Shown: one piece after another, positions 34,363 to 42,926 of the stretch
How the letters are laid out: every line of letters starts with the position of its first letter
Position numbering within the stretch: the stretch's first letter is position 1
Assembly (NCBI RefSeq): GCF_022898935.1
Contig: NZ_JALIRP010000003.1
Coordinates: 434,001 to 498,000 of the forward strand
Reading direction: 5' to 3'
Length of the DNA stretch: 64,000 nt
Source: Paenibacillus mangrovi
GTDB taxonomy: Bacteria; Bacillota; Bacilli; Paenibacillales; Paenibacillaceae
Position numbers and translations under genes: made by a program
Notes under the pieces: model-generated
What the model was told of the DNA's origin: nothing
What the model saw: only the letters and a program-made list of their open reading frames with translations
The model's database searches: none

Positions 34363-36263
34363 CCTGTTTCCCCCTTGCGAAGCTTCGGTATTTGCATGCG
34401 GACCTCCGTCCCCTGCCCTTCCGTGCTATTGATAGTGACACCGTAATCGCCCCCGTAATTCAAAACGATTCGCTCGTGCACATTCATCAAACCGATAGAG
34501 CGGTAGCCCTTGTCGGGCGGCTGCAGGGTCTTTTCCAGCGTCTGTCTGATTTCATCCAGCTTCTCTGCCGAGATTCCCGTTCCGTTATCGGATACGATAA
34601 TGATAACCCGGTCACGATCCCCTTCTGCACTCACAACAATCCTGTTGTCTTCCTCCAGTGGACGGAACCCGTGAATAATGTAATTTTCAACTACAGGCTG
34701 AATAAGCAGCTTGATCATGCTGCAGTCCTTGATTTCCGGGTCCACCCAGATGTCTGCCTCCAGCTTACCTTCAAAACGAATCCGGAACAGATCGAGATAG
34801 ACTGAGCATATGTCAATTTCCTCCTCGACGGTCACGATCGTGCTTTTCTTCACCATGTTCTTGAACATGACCGAGAGGCTGTATATCATCTGTCCCACTT
34901 CCTTCGCCCCCATAAAATACGCTTTCATCCGTATCGATTCCAGCGTATTGTACAGAAAGTGTGGGTTGATCTGGGACTGCAGCGCCACCAGCTCCGCGTT
35001 CTTCTGCTTGATTTCAGAGGTATACATCTTATCGATATACTGTTCCAGACGGTCGCCCATGTCGTTAAACCGGCGGGCAATCTGCTGAAGCTCATCCTCT
35101 CCGCTAAGCTGGATGCGCGTGGACAAGTCCCCCTCGCCAATCCGGTTCATGGAGCAGATAATCCGCTGAACCTGTTTGGAATATTTGCGAATGATGGTAA
35201 AGGTAATCGCAAAGCTGACCGCCATAAACAGCAGCGTGACGAGAATCAGCGTATTCCTTAGACTCTCCGTGCTCTCACGGATCAGAGACTTGGGCACAAT
35301 GCCTACAACCGACAGTCCCGTATTTCCGACATTCAGTACATTCACCTTGGAGGGCTCATCCAGGTGCACCCAGTCCCTGGGATTCCCTTGCTCCAGACGG
35401 ACCCGGTACGGATAAGCCTGACCATAATACTCCCCTTCGGAGTCGTAAATAACGGTTCCCTGGGCATTCAGAACAAGAATTCTGCCCTTGAGCGATGTGC
35501 GGCTGTCCAGAAATTTGTCGACCTCCCGGCCGTCAAATTCCACATTGATCAGTCCGACCCTTTTTAGAGTCCACGGGTCTCGCAGCTCCCTTGAATAGGA
35601 ATATGATTCCGGAACGGAGCTCTCTATTGGCGAGCCCTCATTCTTTGGCATGGCATCCCAGCTTTGCTGCTCCCTGCGGGCAAACCAGGCTTCCCACTGG
35701 CTATTGGAACCGGATTCATTCATAAGCTGCTGACTGTACCTGGTGATATGCATATAAGAGTTGTTCGGATAGCTGTATATGGAAACGCTTGCAGAACTTT
35801 GCTCCCGCTCCAAATAATTTTTCAGCAGGGTATTGAAAGACCTCAAACGCTGCTCACCGGTACTGGTGAACAAATCCAGACGATAATTCAAATAGCTCTC
35901 ATAATCATGGTTCAGGTAATAGATCAGATCATCGCTTAACGTAGCGTCACCGTAAATCTGCTGAATCACATTCTGAATGCTCTCATACTGCCGGCTGAGG
36001 TAGCTGTTCAGCGCTTGCGCCGATTGGAGATTAGCATCGGTCTGCTCCTGAAGGATGCGCTGGGCTTGGTATTGATATACCAGCATTGCGGTGATGCCAG
36101 ACAGCACAATCGTTACGGCCGAATAGAGCAAAATGATTTTATTAAACATTTTTCGCTTCAGATACTTTAAATAAAAATGGCGCAATCTTGAGATGTCAAC
36201 CACACCCTGTTTCATAAATGATAGTACGGCACCCAGTTTACACCGTTTCCTGTAATGGGGCAA
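34359..36263 (-). CDS. YesM-type sensor histidine kinase
   Basis: A 634-residue sensor kinase. TTG 36263 has AGAGGG upstream, while Met17 (36215) and Met39 (36149) lack one, so I keep the long form with moderate confidence. The first helix is at about 41-63, an extracellular Cache-like sensor runs to about 335, and the second helix is at about 338-357. HAMP follows, then H435 in QSQINPHFLYNTLESI, and HATPase boxes LIQPVVENYIIHGF, SDNGTGIS and GLMNVHERI. It is coupled to the response regulator downstream. It probably detects a glycan, directly or through the binding protein. Confidence 0.92.
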   Translation of the reverse strand: MPHYRKRCKLGAVLSFMKQGVVDISRLRHFYLKYLKRKMFNKIILLYSAVTIVLSGITAMLVYQYQAQRILQEQTDANLQSAQALNSYLSRQYESIQNVIQQIYGDATLSDDLIYYLNHDYESYLNYRLDLFTSTGEQRLRSFNTLLKNYLEREQSSASVSIYSYPNNSYMHITRYSQQLMNESGSNSQWEAWFARREQQSWDAMPKNEGSPIESSVPESYSYSRELRDPWTLKRVGLINVEFDGREVDKFLDSRTSLKGRILVLNAQGTVIYDSEGEYYGQAYPYRVRLEQGNPRDWVHLDEPSKVNVLNVGNTGLSVVGIVPKSLIRESTESLRNTLILVTLLFMAVSFAITFTIIRKYSKQVQRIICSMNRIGEGDLSTRIQLSGEDELQQIARRFNDMGDRLEQYIDKMYTSEIKQKNAELVALQSQINPHFLYNTLESIRMKAYFMGAKEVGQMIYSLSVMFKNMVKKSTIVTVEEEIDICSVYLDLFRIRFEGKLEADIWVDPEIKDCSMIKLLIQPVVENYIIHGFRPLEEDNRIVVSAEGDRDRVIIIVSDNGTGISAEKLDEIRQTLEKTLQPPDKGYRSIGLMNVHERIVLNYGGDYGVTINSTEGQGTEVRMQIPKLRKGETG

Positions 36264-36307
36264 TTATATTTCCCTCTTGCGGATCACAGGGTGCCCCATA
36301 ACAAACG

Positions 36308-36358
36308 AAGGGGACATCCCAGGTCAAAGTCATTACGGACTTCTGGGACATCCCCTTT
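36308..36358. terminator. Terminator between nox and the yesM-type gene
   Basis: AAGGGGACATCCCAG and CTGGGACATCCCCTT form a long stem with two mismatches and an inner GTC / GAC. The plus side has TTTT and the minus side a weaker T-rich tail. Its stem sequence resembles the one at 26018-26067. Confidence 0.72.
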
Positions 36359-36393
36359 TGGTATTTATAGAGTATAAAACTCGCTAGTTTCGA

Positions 36394-37755
36394 TCAAGCA
36401 TGCTGAAGCTTCTCTGTCTTGATCTCAGGCAGCGCTGCGATGCCGGCCGAGTTCAGGAAGTTCCATGGCTTGTTGTAGTGCGGCTGGAAGAAGAAGTCCA
36501 CAAAAGCCAGCTCATCAACCGTCATTCCGTTCTGAATGCATACCGACAGCGTGTTCATCGCCTGCGTCAGATCAACTTTGGACATGATCTGCGCGCCCAG
36601 GAGGCGGCGGCTTACTTTTTCATAGACGACCTTCAGAGTCACCGTCTCCGCCGTAGGCATAAATTCCGGCCGGTAGGCATCGGCAATCGTAACGGCTTCT
36701 ACGTCCAGCTTCTCGTCTGCACAAGCACCTTCGGTAAGTCCGGTCGAAGCCAGGTTCAGATCATATATTTTCAGGCCCGATGTTCCCTGCGTGCCCAGGT
36801 ACTTGGTCGTTTGGCGTACCAAATTGCGGGCCACCAGCATCCCCATGCGCACCGCATTGGTTGCCAGTGGAATGTAGGCCGCCTTGCCGGTAGGATTGTA
36901 ATGCACTGCGCAGCTGTCGCCTGCGGCGAAGACGTCCTGCTTGCTGGTCTGCATATATTCATCGACGATGATTGAACCATTCGGCAGCATATCCACCTGC
37001 CCTCTCAGCAGCTCCGTATTCGGACGGAAGCCAATGCAGAGAATGACCAAATCGGTCTCGACCCAGCCTTTGCTCGTAATGACGCGGCTCACCTTGCCGT
37101 CTTCGCCTTCGAAAGCCTGCACTGTCTGCCCCAAAGCAAGCTCAACGCCCTTGCTGCGGAACGATTCCTCAATCCGGCTGCTGAATTCCGAATCCAAATA
37201 CCGGTTCAGAATCCGGTCTGCGCTATCAATCAGCGTAACCTGCTTGCCGCTTTGCTGGAAAGCTTCCACTAGCTCCACGCCGATGTAGCCTGCGCCGACG
37301 ACCGTAATGTGATTCGCGTCTTTTGCTTTTTCAATGATGGTATTGGAATGGTCATAGTTTTTGCAGAGCAGAATATTGCCAAGCTCCATCCCATCAAGCT
37401 TCGGAATAATTGGCCAAGAGCCTGTGGTAACGATGAGTTTGTCAAAGGTATCCTGGAAAGCCTCGCCAGTCGCGATATTGCGGACCTGCAGCGTTTTGGC
37501 GTCGGTGTCGACCGACAGAACCTCATGGCGCATGTGGGTGACGACCCCCAAATCAGCCAGCTGCTGCGGCGAGGAATAGAAAAGCCCTTGCGGATCCTTC
37601 ACGACGCCCCCCACATATAAAGCAATCCCGCAGGACAAAAAGGATATGTTATCGTTACGCTCATATACGGTAATCTGTGCATCAGGGTAAAGCTTCGCGG
37701 CATTGACCACTGCTGCGGTTCCTGCGTGTGTACATCCGATGACTGCGATTTTCAT
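36394..37755 (-). CDS. nox: Water-forming NADH oxidase (FAD, Cys-sulfenic type)
   Basis: A 453-residue flavoprotein that reduces O2 to water with NADH. The FAD motif is VIGCTHAGTAAVV. The redox-active C42 lies in NISFLSCGIALYVGG, the exact context of water-forming Nox of lactic acid bacteria. A second Rossmann motif, VVGAGYIGVELVEAF, binds NADH. VFAAGDSC closes the FAD site. CoA-disulfide reductase is the nearest alternative, but the early residues favour Nox. It regenerates NAD+ under oxygen. The upstream region carries Rex-like operators, which fits a gene induced by a high NADH/NAD+ ratio. Confidence 0.9.
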   Translation of the reverse strand: MKIAVIGCTHAGTAAVVNAAKLYPDAQITVYERNDNISFLSCGIALYVGGVVKDPQGLFYSSPQQLADLGVVTHMRHEVLSVDTDAKTLQVRNIATGEAFQDTFDKLIVTTGSWPIIPKLDGMELGNILLCKNYDHSNTIIEKAKDANHITVVGAGYIGVELVEAFQQSGKQVTLIDSADRILNRYLDSEFSSRIEESFRSKGVELALGQTVQAFEGEDGKVSRVITSKGWVETDLVILCIGFRPNTELLRGQVDMLPNGSIIVDEYMQTSKQDVFAAGDSCAVHYNPTGKAAYIPLATNAVRMGMLVARNLVRQTTKYLGTQGTSGLKIYDLNLASTGLTEGACADEKLDVEAVTIADAYRPEFMPTAETVTLKVVYEKVSRRLLGAQIMSKVDLTQAMNTLSVCIQNGMTVDELAFVDFFFQPHYNKPWNFLNSAGIAALPEIKTEKLQHA

Positions 37756-37870
37756 AATGAATTCCTCCTAGTTGAACTGATTTTTGTATGAACCGATTTA
37801 TTGCCAATGGTTTGTATTGATCGTGAACGATATGCGATGGTAGACAACCGTTTGATAATGTATAACCTTT

Positions 37871-37888
37871 TTGTGATTTATTTCACAT
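37871..37888 (-). promoter_or_regulatory. Rex-like operator, downstream of the nox -10
   Basis: TTGTGATTTATTTCACAT keeps both TGTGA and TCACA half-sites of the Rex consensus TTGTGAAN4TTCACAA. Fnr sites share this spacing, but the nox context favours Rex. Confidence 0.65.
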
Positions 37889-37892
37889 TTAT

Positions 37893-37921
37893 AATATACT
37901 GTGATTTTTTTCACATTGCAA
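37893..37921 (-). promoter_or_regulatory. nox promoter
   Basis: On the minus strand TTGCAA (37916-37921) and TATATT (37893-37898) are separated by exactly 17 bases. A Rex-like operator fills the spacer. Confidence 0.65.
37900..37915 (-). promoter_or_regulatory. Rex-like operator in the nox promoter spacer
   Basis: TGTGATTTTTTTCACA is a palindrome with intact half-sites, placed between -35 and -10, where a bound repressor would exclude RNA polymerase. Confidence 0.65.
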
Positions 37922-37946
37922 GGGGTTAAAGGTTAATTTTCAAAAT

Positions 37947-37964
37947 TTGTTCATAAATTCACAA
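37947..37964 (-). promoter_or_regulatory. Third, degenerate Rex-like operator upstream of nox
   Basis: TTGTTCATAAATTCACAA has one perfect half-site (TTCACAA) and one with two changes. It is 47 bases from the spacer operator. Confidence 0.45.
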
Positions 37965-38015
37965 TCGTATTGAAAAATGAATATCCGTTTATTAGCGTTT
38001 TGTCCAGCAGAAAAA

Positions 38016-38046
38016 TCCCACCGCAGGCTGTCGCCTGACGGTGGGA
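38016..38046 (-). terminator. Rho-independent terminator of the serine hydrolase gene
   Basis: TCCCACCGCAGGC tgtc GCCTGACGGTGGGA forms a 13-bp stem with one bulge, followed by five T on the minus strand. Confidence 0.85.
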
Positions 38047-38057
38047 CCACGATGCAA

Positions 38058-40145
38058 TTATTTCGACTGTTTCAATGTGATGCGGAATGCCGAGCCCGGG
38101 TCGCCGGCAAACACGATCGTGCCTTTATCCGGGAGCACGGCTTCATAGCTGCCGCTAAGCACCGAATAATTCACGCAGCTGCCCGCCGCGTCATACACCG
38201 CAAACGAGCCTCGAGTAGGCATATCGACTTTCATCGTCTTACCGGCAGCCGACGCGGGCACACTGTACCACTTGGCATCACCGCTCGGCTGCACTGTAAC
38301 GTTCGATTGTTTTCCGGGATAAAGCGTCTTTACCCCATCCTCGCCGATATACAGGCTTCCTGCTGCCTCTAGGTACTCTACGCCATCTTTCAAGAAAAAG
38401 TGGTATTCCGCCGAATCGCGGCCTCCCATGGCTGGGATTTGAAGTTGTCCCGCCGCGGTATCCGGCCCCGTGATGGCTTTATCCCCGAGATAGCCCGGCA
38501 TATCCTTCGTTAGGGTAACATCAAGGGTCGGCTTGATCATATACATGATCGAGCTGTATTTTTCGCTTACAGGATAGAATGTCTTTCCATCCCGCTTTGC
38601 CCATGCGGTGGCTGTCTCTGGAGTGACGGGATGTTCCTCCAGCTTCTCGGCCAGATAGTGGGATAAAGCCATCTGCCCCAGCCCCGGTACGTTCGTGTAT
38701 TGTCTTGACCACAGGTACGTGTGTCCGTTTTTCTCCGTCACAAAGCTAAGCTTCGAGCTGCCGTCTTCGTTCACGAACGTTCCGTCCGAAGTGTATACGA
38801 ACTTCTCCTCCGGATATCCCGGTATGGTCGGAACCGAGAGGGTCAGTTCACCTTTTTGAATGGATATCTTGATCTGTTGGCCGATGGAACCATAGTAACC
38901 CGCATGCTCCGCTACTTCGTTTGGCATGTCGGCTTTCACCGGCTTGCCGAAAGATTTTGCCGGCTTGATCTCCTTGATGACGCCTTTCTCCTTAAGCGCC
39001 TGCAGGAGCAGCTCGCTTGCGAGCAGCTGGTTCGTCGAGCTGGAGCCACCGGAAGAAAGCACGGCCGCCGCCAAATTTTGCTCGGGGAGCACCACCAGGG
39101 AGGCATGATACAAGATCGTGTCTCCACCTTTGACGAGGCCCGTCATTCCATAATCGTTAAAAGGAAACAATCTGACGCTGTCCCAGCCAAGACCGAAGTC
39201 AAGCGAGTTGTCGGTATCCTTAGGCCACAAGCCTTTCTTGTATTCCGCTTGCTCCATGGCGCGGACCGATGAACTAGAAAGAAGGCCTTCATTTTGCCCC
39301 GTGAACATTTGCGAGAACCGCACCAAATCCTCGGCCGTCGAATAAATGCCACCGGTGCCGATAACGTTCACCGTTTCGTTCGGAAGCTGTCCAGGATAAG
39401 CCGGATAATACAGTCCCGCGAGCTTGCCGGGTTCCAATACTTCCTGCGATGTCTTGGTGTGGTCCATGCCTAGCGGCTTCATAAAATTATCATGGATGAA
39501 TGCGGTAAAATCCACGCCGCTAACCCTTTCGACCAAAATTTCGGCAAGCGTGAACCCGTCGTTGCAGTATACGGAAAAGGCACCCGGGTCCGCCTTGAGG
39601 CTTTGGGATGCCAGATGCGTTAGCAGTGTATCATGCGCATACGAATCATTGTCATTGAACAAAAAAGCATTCCCCAAACTCGAGCCCTGTAGGCCGGAAG
39701 AGTGGTTCAGCAGCATGCGCGGAGTGATTTGCTTGTAACGTTCGTCTTTCATTTTGAAGTCGGGTATGTATTTCACCAAAGGGGTATCCAAATTCACTTT
39801 CCCCTCATCCACCAACTTCATGACGGCTGCGGTCGTGAACATTTTGCTCGTCGAGCCGATGCCGTACATCGTTTCCCTAGTCAAGGGGACCTTGCCTTGC
39901 GCATCGTTTTTGCCTGTCTGTCCCGATAGCGTGATCCTGCCCTTGTCAATCAATGCGTACTGGACGCTGGTCGTGCCGTAATCCTTGGTGAGCAGTGCTG
40001 CCTTCTCCGCAGCCAATTGTTCGAGGTTGTACGTTTTGGAAGCCTGATCGGAAACCGAAACCTCACTTGCAGCACTCGCTCCTGCAGGCACAAGCGGCGT
40101 CAACGCCATGGCAGCGGCAAGCACCCATAACAGCCTTTTTTTCAT
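38058..40145 (-). CDS. Secreted serine hydrolase, class C beta-lactamase fold
   Basis: About 695 residues from ATG 40145, behind AAAGGAGG; the frame at 40190 adds 15 non-native residues. The signal peptide ends near ASA-ASE (about 26). The beta-lactamase/DD-peptidase domain (about 40-390) has the catalytic S98-xx-K101 in GIGSTSKMF and Y193-C-N195. A long C-terminal half of beta-sandwich type (about 400-695) follows, without an anchor motif. Relatives include D-aminopeptidases, DD-carboxypeptidases and esterases. The substrate is unknown, and resistance to beta-lactams should not be assumed. It is a single-gene unit with its own terminator. Confidence 0.87.
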   Translation of the reverse strand: MKKRLLWVLAAAMALTPLVPAGASAASEVSVSDQASKTYNLEQLAAEKAALLTKDYGTTSVQYALIDKGRITLSGQTGKNDAQGKVPLTRETMYGIGSTSKMFTTAAVMKLVDEGKVNLDTPLVKYIPDFKMKDERYKQITPRMLLNHSSGLQGSSLGNAFLFNDNDSYAHDTLLTHLASQSLKADPGAFSVYCNDGFTLAEILVERVSGVDFTAFIHDNFMKPLGMDHTKTSQEVLEPGKLAGLYYPAYPGQLPNETVNVIGTGGIYSTAEDLVRFSQMFTGQNEGLLSSSSVRAMEQAEYKKGLWPKDTDNSLDFGLGWDSVRLFPFNDYGMTGLVKGGDTILYHASLVVLPEQNLAAAVLSSGGSSSTNQLLASELLLQALKEKGVIKEIKPAKSFGKPVKADMPNEVAEHAGYYGSIGQQIKISIQKGELTLSVPTIPGYPEEKFVYTSDGTFVNEDGSSKLSFVTEKNGHTYLWSRQYTNVPGLGQMALSHYLAEKLEEHPVTPETATAWAKRDGKTFYPVSEKYSSIMYMIKPTLDVTLTKDMPGYLGDKAITGPDTAAGQLQIPAMGGRDSAEYHFFLKDGVEYLEAAGSLYIGEDGVKTLYPGKQSNVTVQPSGDAKWYSVPASAAGKTMKVDMPTRGSFAVYDAAGSCVNYSVLSGSYEAVLPDKGTIVFAGDPGSAFRITLKQSK

Positions 40146-40262
40146 GAATGTTCCTCCTTTTGTCATAGAGATACTAATAATACGAATCAAAGGTGGTAAT
40201 GGTTCAATTTTCCAAAAAATTAAGCGGGGTCAACACGAAAACAGTGCCCTGTAATGAAAAAA

Positions 40263-40314
40263 GACTTCATCCGAGCATGGCTGCAAAATAGGCAACCTTA
40301 CCTTGAATGAAGTC
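40263..40314 (-). terminator. Probable terminator below the DUF4091 gene
   Basis: GACTTCAT and ATGAAGTC pair over a large loop, followed on the minus strand by TTTTTT. The wide loop makes it a weaker call. Confidence 0.5.
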
Positions 40315-40330
40315 CTTGGTAAATATAATT

Positions 40331-42001
40331 TTATGAGGAAACCGCACTCTTATGGATATGCTCTTTAATCTTGCCGTTCATCCACTCCCGTTTGGATAGA
40401 AGCCAGTCGGCATCCCTTGGGAAGCTACTGAACGTGATCGGTTCTTCCAAGCCCTCGTCCAGAGCTTCAAGTACAGCCTCCCGGCCCAGAATGCTCTCCA
40501 GCAGGCGCAGCGCACGCAAGTCCTGTAAAGCTTCACGAAGCACTTCCATCCGGATTGATTCAATCGGACCTTCCTCGCCCGGATATACCAGAAAAGCATC
40601 GCCGGAAGGGAAAGCGCCGCCTGCGTCCGTCACACGGAACGGATCAATCACCCGCTTGGAATACTGCGTATACCAGAAATTGAAGCCCCAATGCAAAAAT
40701 CCCGCCACATCGTATTTATATAGCTGGTAGCCCAAAATCCGGTTGCGCGCGGACGGCATGCTGAAGAAGCGATTGGATACCTTCTTGTACTGCGAGACGC
40801 AGTAATACGTCCACAGCGGCGTTACCCCGTGCTCCAGGAAAGGATCGATGTGATTGTTGGCCGGGATCGGATTCTCCACCAAACCCTTTTCATAAAAATC
40901 GTAATCCGACAGCGCATCGATGATCGGGAATCCCTCGAGCAGGTCCTTGACGATATTGCGGGCGCTTCCGTAAGAGCCCAGGTGATCCAGCGTCGGCTCA
41001 TCGGAAATATGGAAATAGCTACGGCTTTCCAGCCCATTCTCCCGAATCCAGTCCACCAGCTGCGGCAGGAACTGGTTCAGGAAAGCACGATAAGCTTCGC
41101 CCGAAGCGTCGGTCTCCCAACCGAAGATGCGCTTCGTTTCGCCATCAACGGTTGCCATGATTTTCGGCGCGTGCTGCGCGCCCCACTGTGTGAACAGATG
41201 CGAGAATTCGAAATACTCGATGCCGCAGGCATCGCATAGATCCGTCCAGCGCTTCAGGCGGTCGAATCCGAAACGGTATCCATCCTCGCCCGTCACCTCG
41301 ACGTCCACCAGCTGCACCGTCGGACGCTCGCCCCCGACCTCCGTATCGAGCGGCGGCGTGAACAGAGGGGTTAGCAGCATGTTGACGCCATGCTCAACGG
41401 CGGTTTGTATGTACTTTCTAAGCAGGCCCCAATGCTTTTCGTCGAAAGCTTCCGTATGGTAATGGGTGGTCAGGCAGTCCGTATGGAACCACTCCGTATG
41501 GAGCAGCTGCTGCTTCGGCAGCGAGGCGCCGATGATCTCCAGCTCGAAGCGCTCCTCCGCCAGCTTGTCACCGGATGCCGACTCAAAACGAATCACGATT
41601 GGATACAGACCGGGCTTCACCTCATTTTGCGGATTCACCGTGATCCAAATCGAACGCCATTGCCCCGGATACGCACGCAGCACGCCATCGCCGTTCAGCG
41701 GCAGCAGCGGATCCGGGTACAGGCCGGGCGTGGTCCGGAGCATGTTATCGTCATGATCGTGCTGCACAGGATACTCCGATGGCACCAGGCCGACGCTGCG
41801 CAGCGTAATCCGATCGCCAATACCGGACTCCGCGGTTACCTTGACCTCAGGCATCAGATGCTTCGAACGATAGGCTACTTGATAGGAAAAAACCTCGTTC
41901 AAAAGCGCGGCGCCCGAAGCCGCGGCGGTCTCCGCCAGTTCCTGATCAGGAAAAATCTTCACCAAAGAATGGACAATACGGGTTTCGAACTTCTGCGTCA
42001 T
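40331..42001 (-). CDS. DUF4091 protein, GH123-like glycoside hydrolase
   Basis: A 556-residue cytoplasmic protein with no signal peptide. An N-terminal beta-sandwich (about 1-155) leads to a TIM-barrel-like domain. The barrel shows SYFHISDEPTLDHLGSY, with adjacent D334 and E335. An Asp-Glu pair at this place is the catalytic signature of GH123 beta-N-acetylgalactosaminidases, where the DUF4091 domain is found; the first GH123 enzyme came from a Paenibacillus. The C-terminal part has ILGYQLYKYDVAGFLHWGFN and a PGEEGPIESIRMEVLREALQ stretch. I infer a hexosaminidase or related exo-glycosidase. It has its own ribosome site (GGGAGGATG) and lies alone. Confidence 0.75.
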   Translation of the reverse strand: MTQKFETRIVHSLVKIFPDQELAETAAASGAALLNEVFSYQVAYRSKHLMPEVKVTAESGIGDRITLRSVGLVPSEYPVQHDHDDNMLRTTPGLYPDPLLPLNGDGVLRAYPGQWRSIWITVNPQNEVKPGLYPIVIRFESASGDKLAEERFELEIIGASLPKQQLLHTEWFHTDCLTTHYHTEAFDEKHWGLLRKYIQTAVEHGVNMLLTPLFTPPLDTEVGGERPTVQLVDVEVTGEDGYRFGFDRLKRWTDLCDACGIEYFEFSHLFTQWGAQHAPKIMATVDGETKRIFGWETDASGEAYRAFLNQFLPQLVDWIRENGLESRSYFHISDEPTLDHLGSYGSARNIVKDLLEGFPIIDALSDYDFYEKGLVENPIPANNHIDPFLEHGVTPLWTYYCVSQYKKVSNRFFSMPSARNRILGYQLYKYDVAGFLHWGFNFWYTQYSKRVIDPFRVTDAGGAFPSGDAFLVYPGEEGPIESIRMEVLREALQDLRALRLLESILGREAVLEALDEGLEEPITFSSFPRDADWLLSKREWMNGKIKEHIHKSAVSS

Positions 42002-42137
42002 TCTTACATCCTCCCTTCATCTCTCTCATGTCCCCCGGCTTCCGCTGGTCTTTTTGTATTTCGCGGCAGCGCTTACAGCAAAGATTATAGCCAACTTTTC
42101 CCTTTCTTTCCATTGCAGGATTTTGATACAGCAAAAA

Positions 42138-42183
42138 ACCCACAAGAAGAGCACTTGTGAGCAAGTGATCTTTTCTTGCGGGC
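42138..42183 (-). terminator. Rho-independent terminator of the pentose phosphate genes
   Basis: CACTTG tgag CAAGTG is extended outward by AAGA/TCTT-type pairs and CCC / GGG, and followed by TTTTTT on the minus strand. It ends the tal gene. Confidence 0.85.
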
Positions 42184-42227
42184 CTTCAGCTTCAATGCTT
42201 TACTTTATAAGCTTATTGAAGCGAATA

Positions 42228-42893
42228 TTATTTTATAGCGTTTTTCCAATCAGCTGCGAATTTCTCGATGCCTTGATCCGTCAAAGGATGCTTGGCAAGC
42301 TGAGCAATGACGCTGAACGGAACGGTTGCGATATGAGCACCAGCCAAGGCAACACGGGTTACATGATCCGGGTGGCGAACCGAAGCTGCAATGATTTGCG
42401 CATTCAGGTTATGCACACGGAACAACTCAGCAATTTTGGTTACCAGCAGTACGCCGTCTTCCGAAATATCGTCGAGGCGGCCCAGAAATGGGGAAACATA
42501 CGTTGCGCCTGCACGTGCAGCCAGCAAAGCCTGGTTCACTGTGAAAATCAGGGTAACGTTTGTTTTCACGCCTTTTTGGGTCAGGTAGCGGCATGCTTCA
42601 AGACCATCGAGTGTCATAGGAAGTTTGATCGTGATATTTTTGTCGCCGCCGTTGATCTTGATCAGCTCTTCAGCTTGTGCGATCATCTCTGCTGCTGTTT
42701 CAGCATCCGGAGTTACTTCGGCAGATACCGATTCCACTTCAGGTACGGCTTGCAAAATTTCAGCAATGCGGTCTTCGAACTTCACTCCTTCTTTGGCAAC
42801 CAGGGAAGGGTTTGTCGTTACGCCAGACAATACGCCGACTTTATACGCTTTTTTGATGTCCTCAAGATTCGCAGTATCGATGAAAAATTTCAT
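42228..42893 (-). CDS. tal: Transaldolase (small, FSA/TalC type)
   Basis: A 221-residue class I aldolase-fold enzyme of the small transaldolase subfamily. [20 protein letters not shown] is the classic start. The Schiff-base Lys lies in [35 protein letters not shown] is the phosphate-binding loop. It moves a dihydroxyacetone unit from sedoheptulose-7-P to glyceraldehyde-3-P in the non-oxidative pentose phosphate pathway. It follows gnd by 33 bases on the same strand, with zwf above, so the three make a pathway unit. Confidence 0.95.
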   Translation of the reverse strand: MKFFIDTANLEDIKKAYKVGVLSGVTTNPSLVAKEGVKFEDRIAEILQAVPEVESVSAEVTPDAETAAEMIAQAEELIKINGGDKNITIKLPMTLDGLEACRYLTQKGVKTNVTLIFTVNQALLAARAGATYVSPFLGRLDDISEDGVLLVTKIAELFRVHNLNAQIIAASVRHPDHVTRVALAGAHIATVPFSVIAQLAKHPLTDQGIEKFAADWKNAIK

Positions 42894-42926
42894 GATTCAC
42901 TTACCTCCATTGATTTCGAGTTTTGT

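Noticed and set aside
38058..40145. A beta-lactamase resistance gene
   Set aside because: Only the general serine hydrolase fold is shown; the long C-terminal half and context fit peptidase or esterase relatives better.
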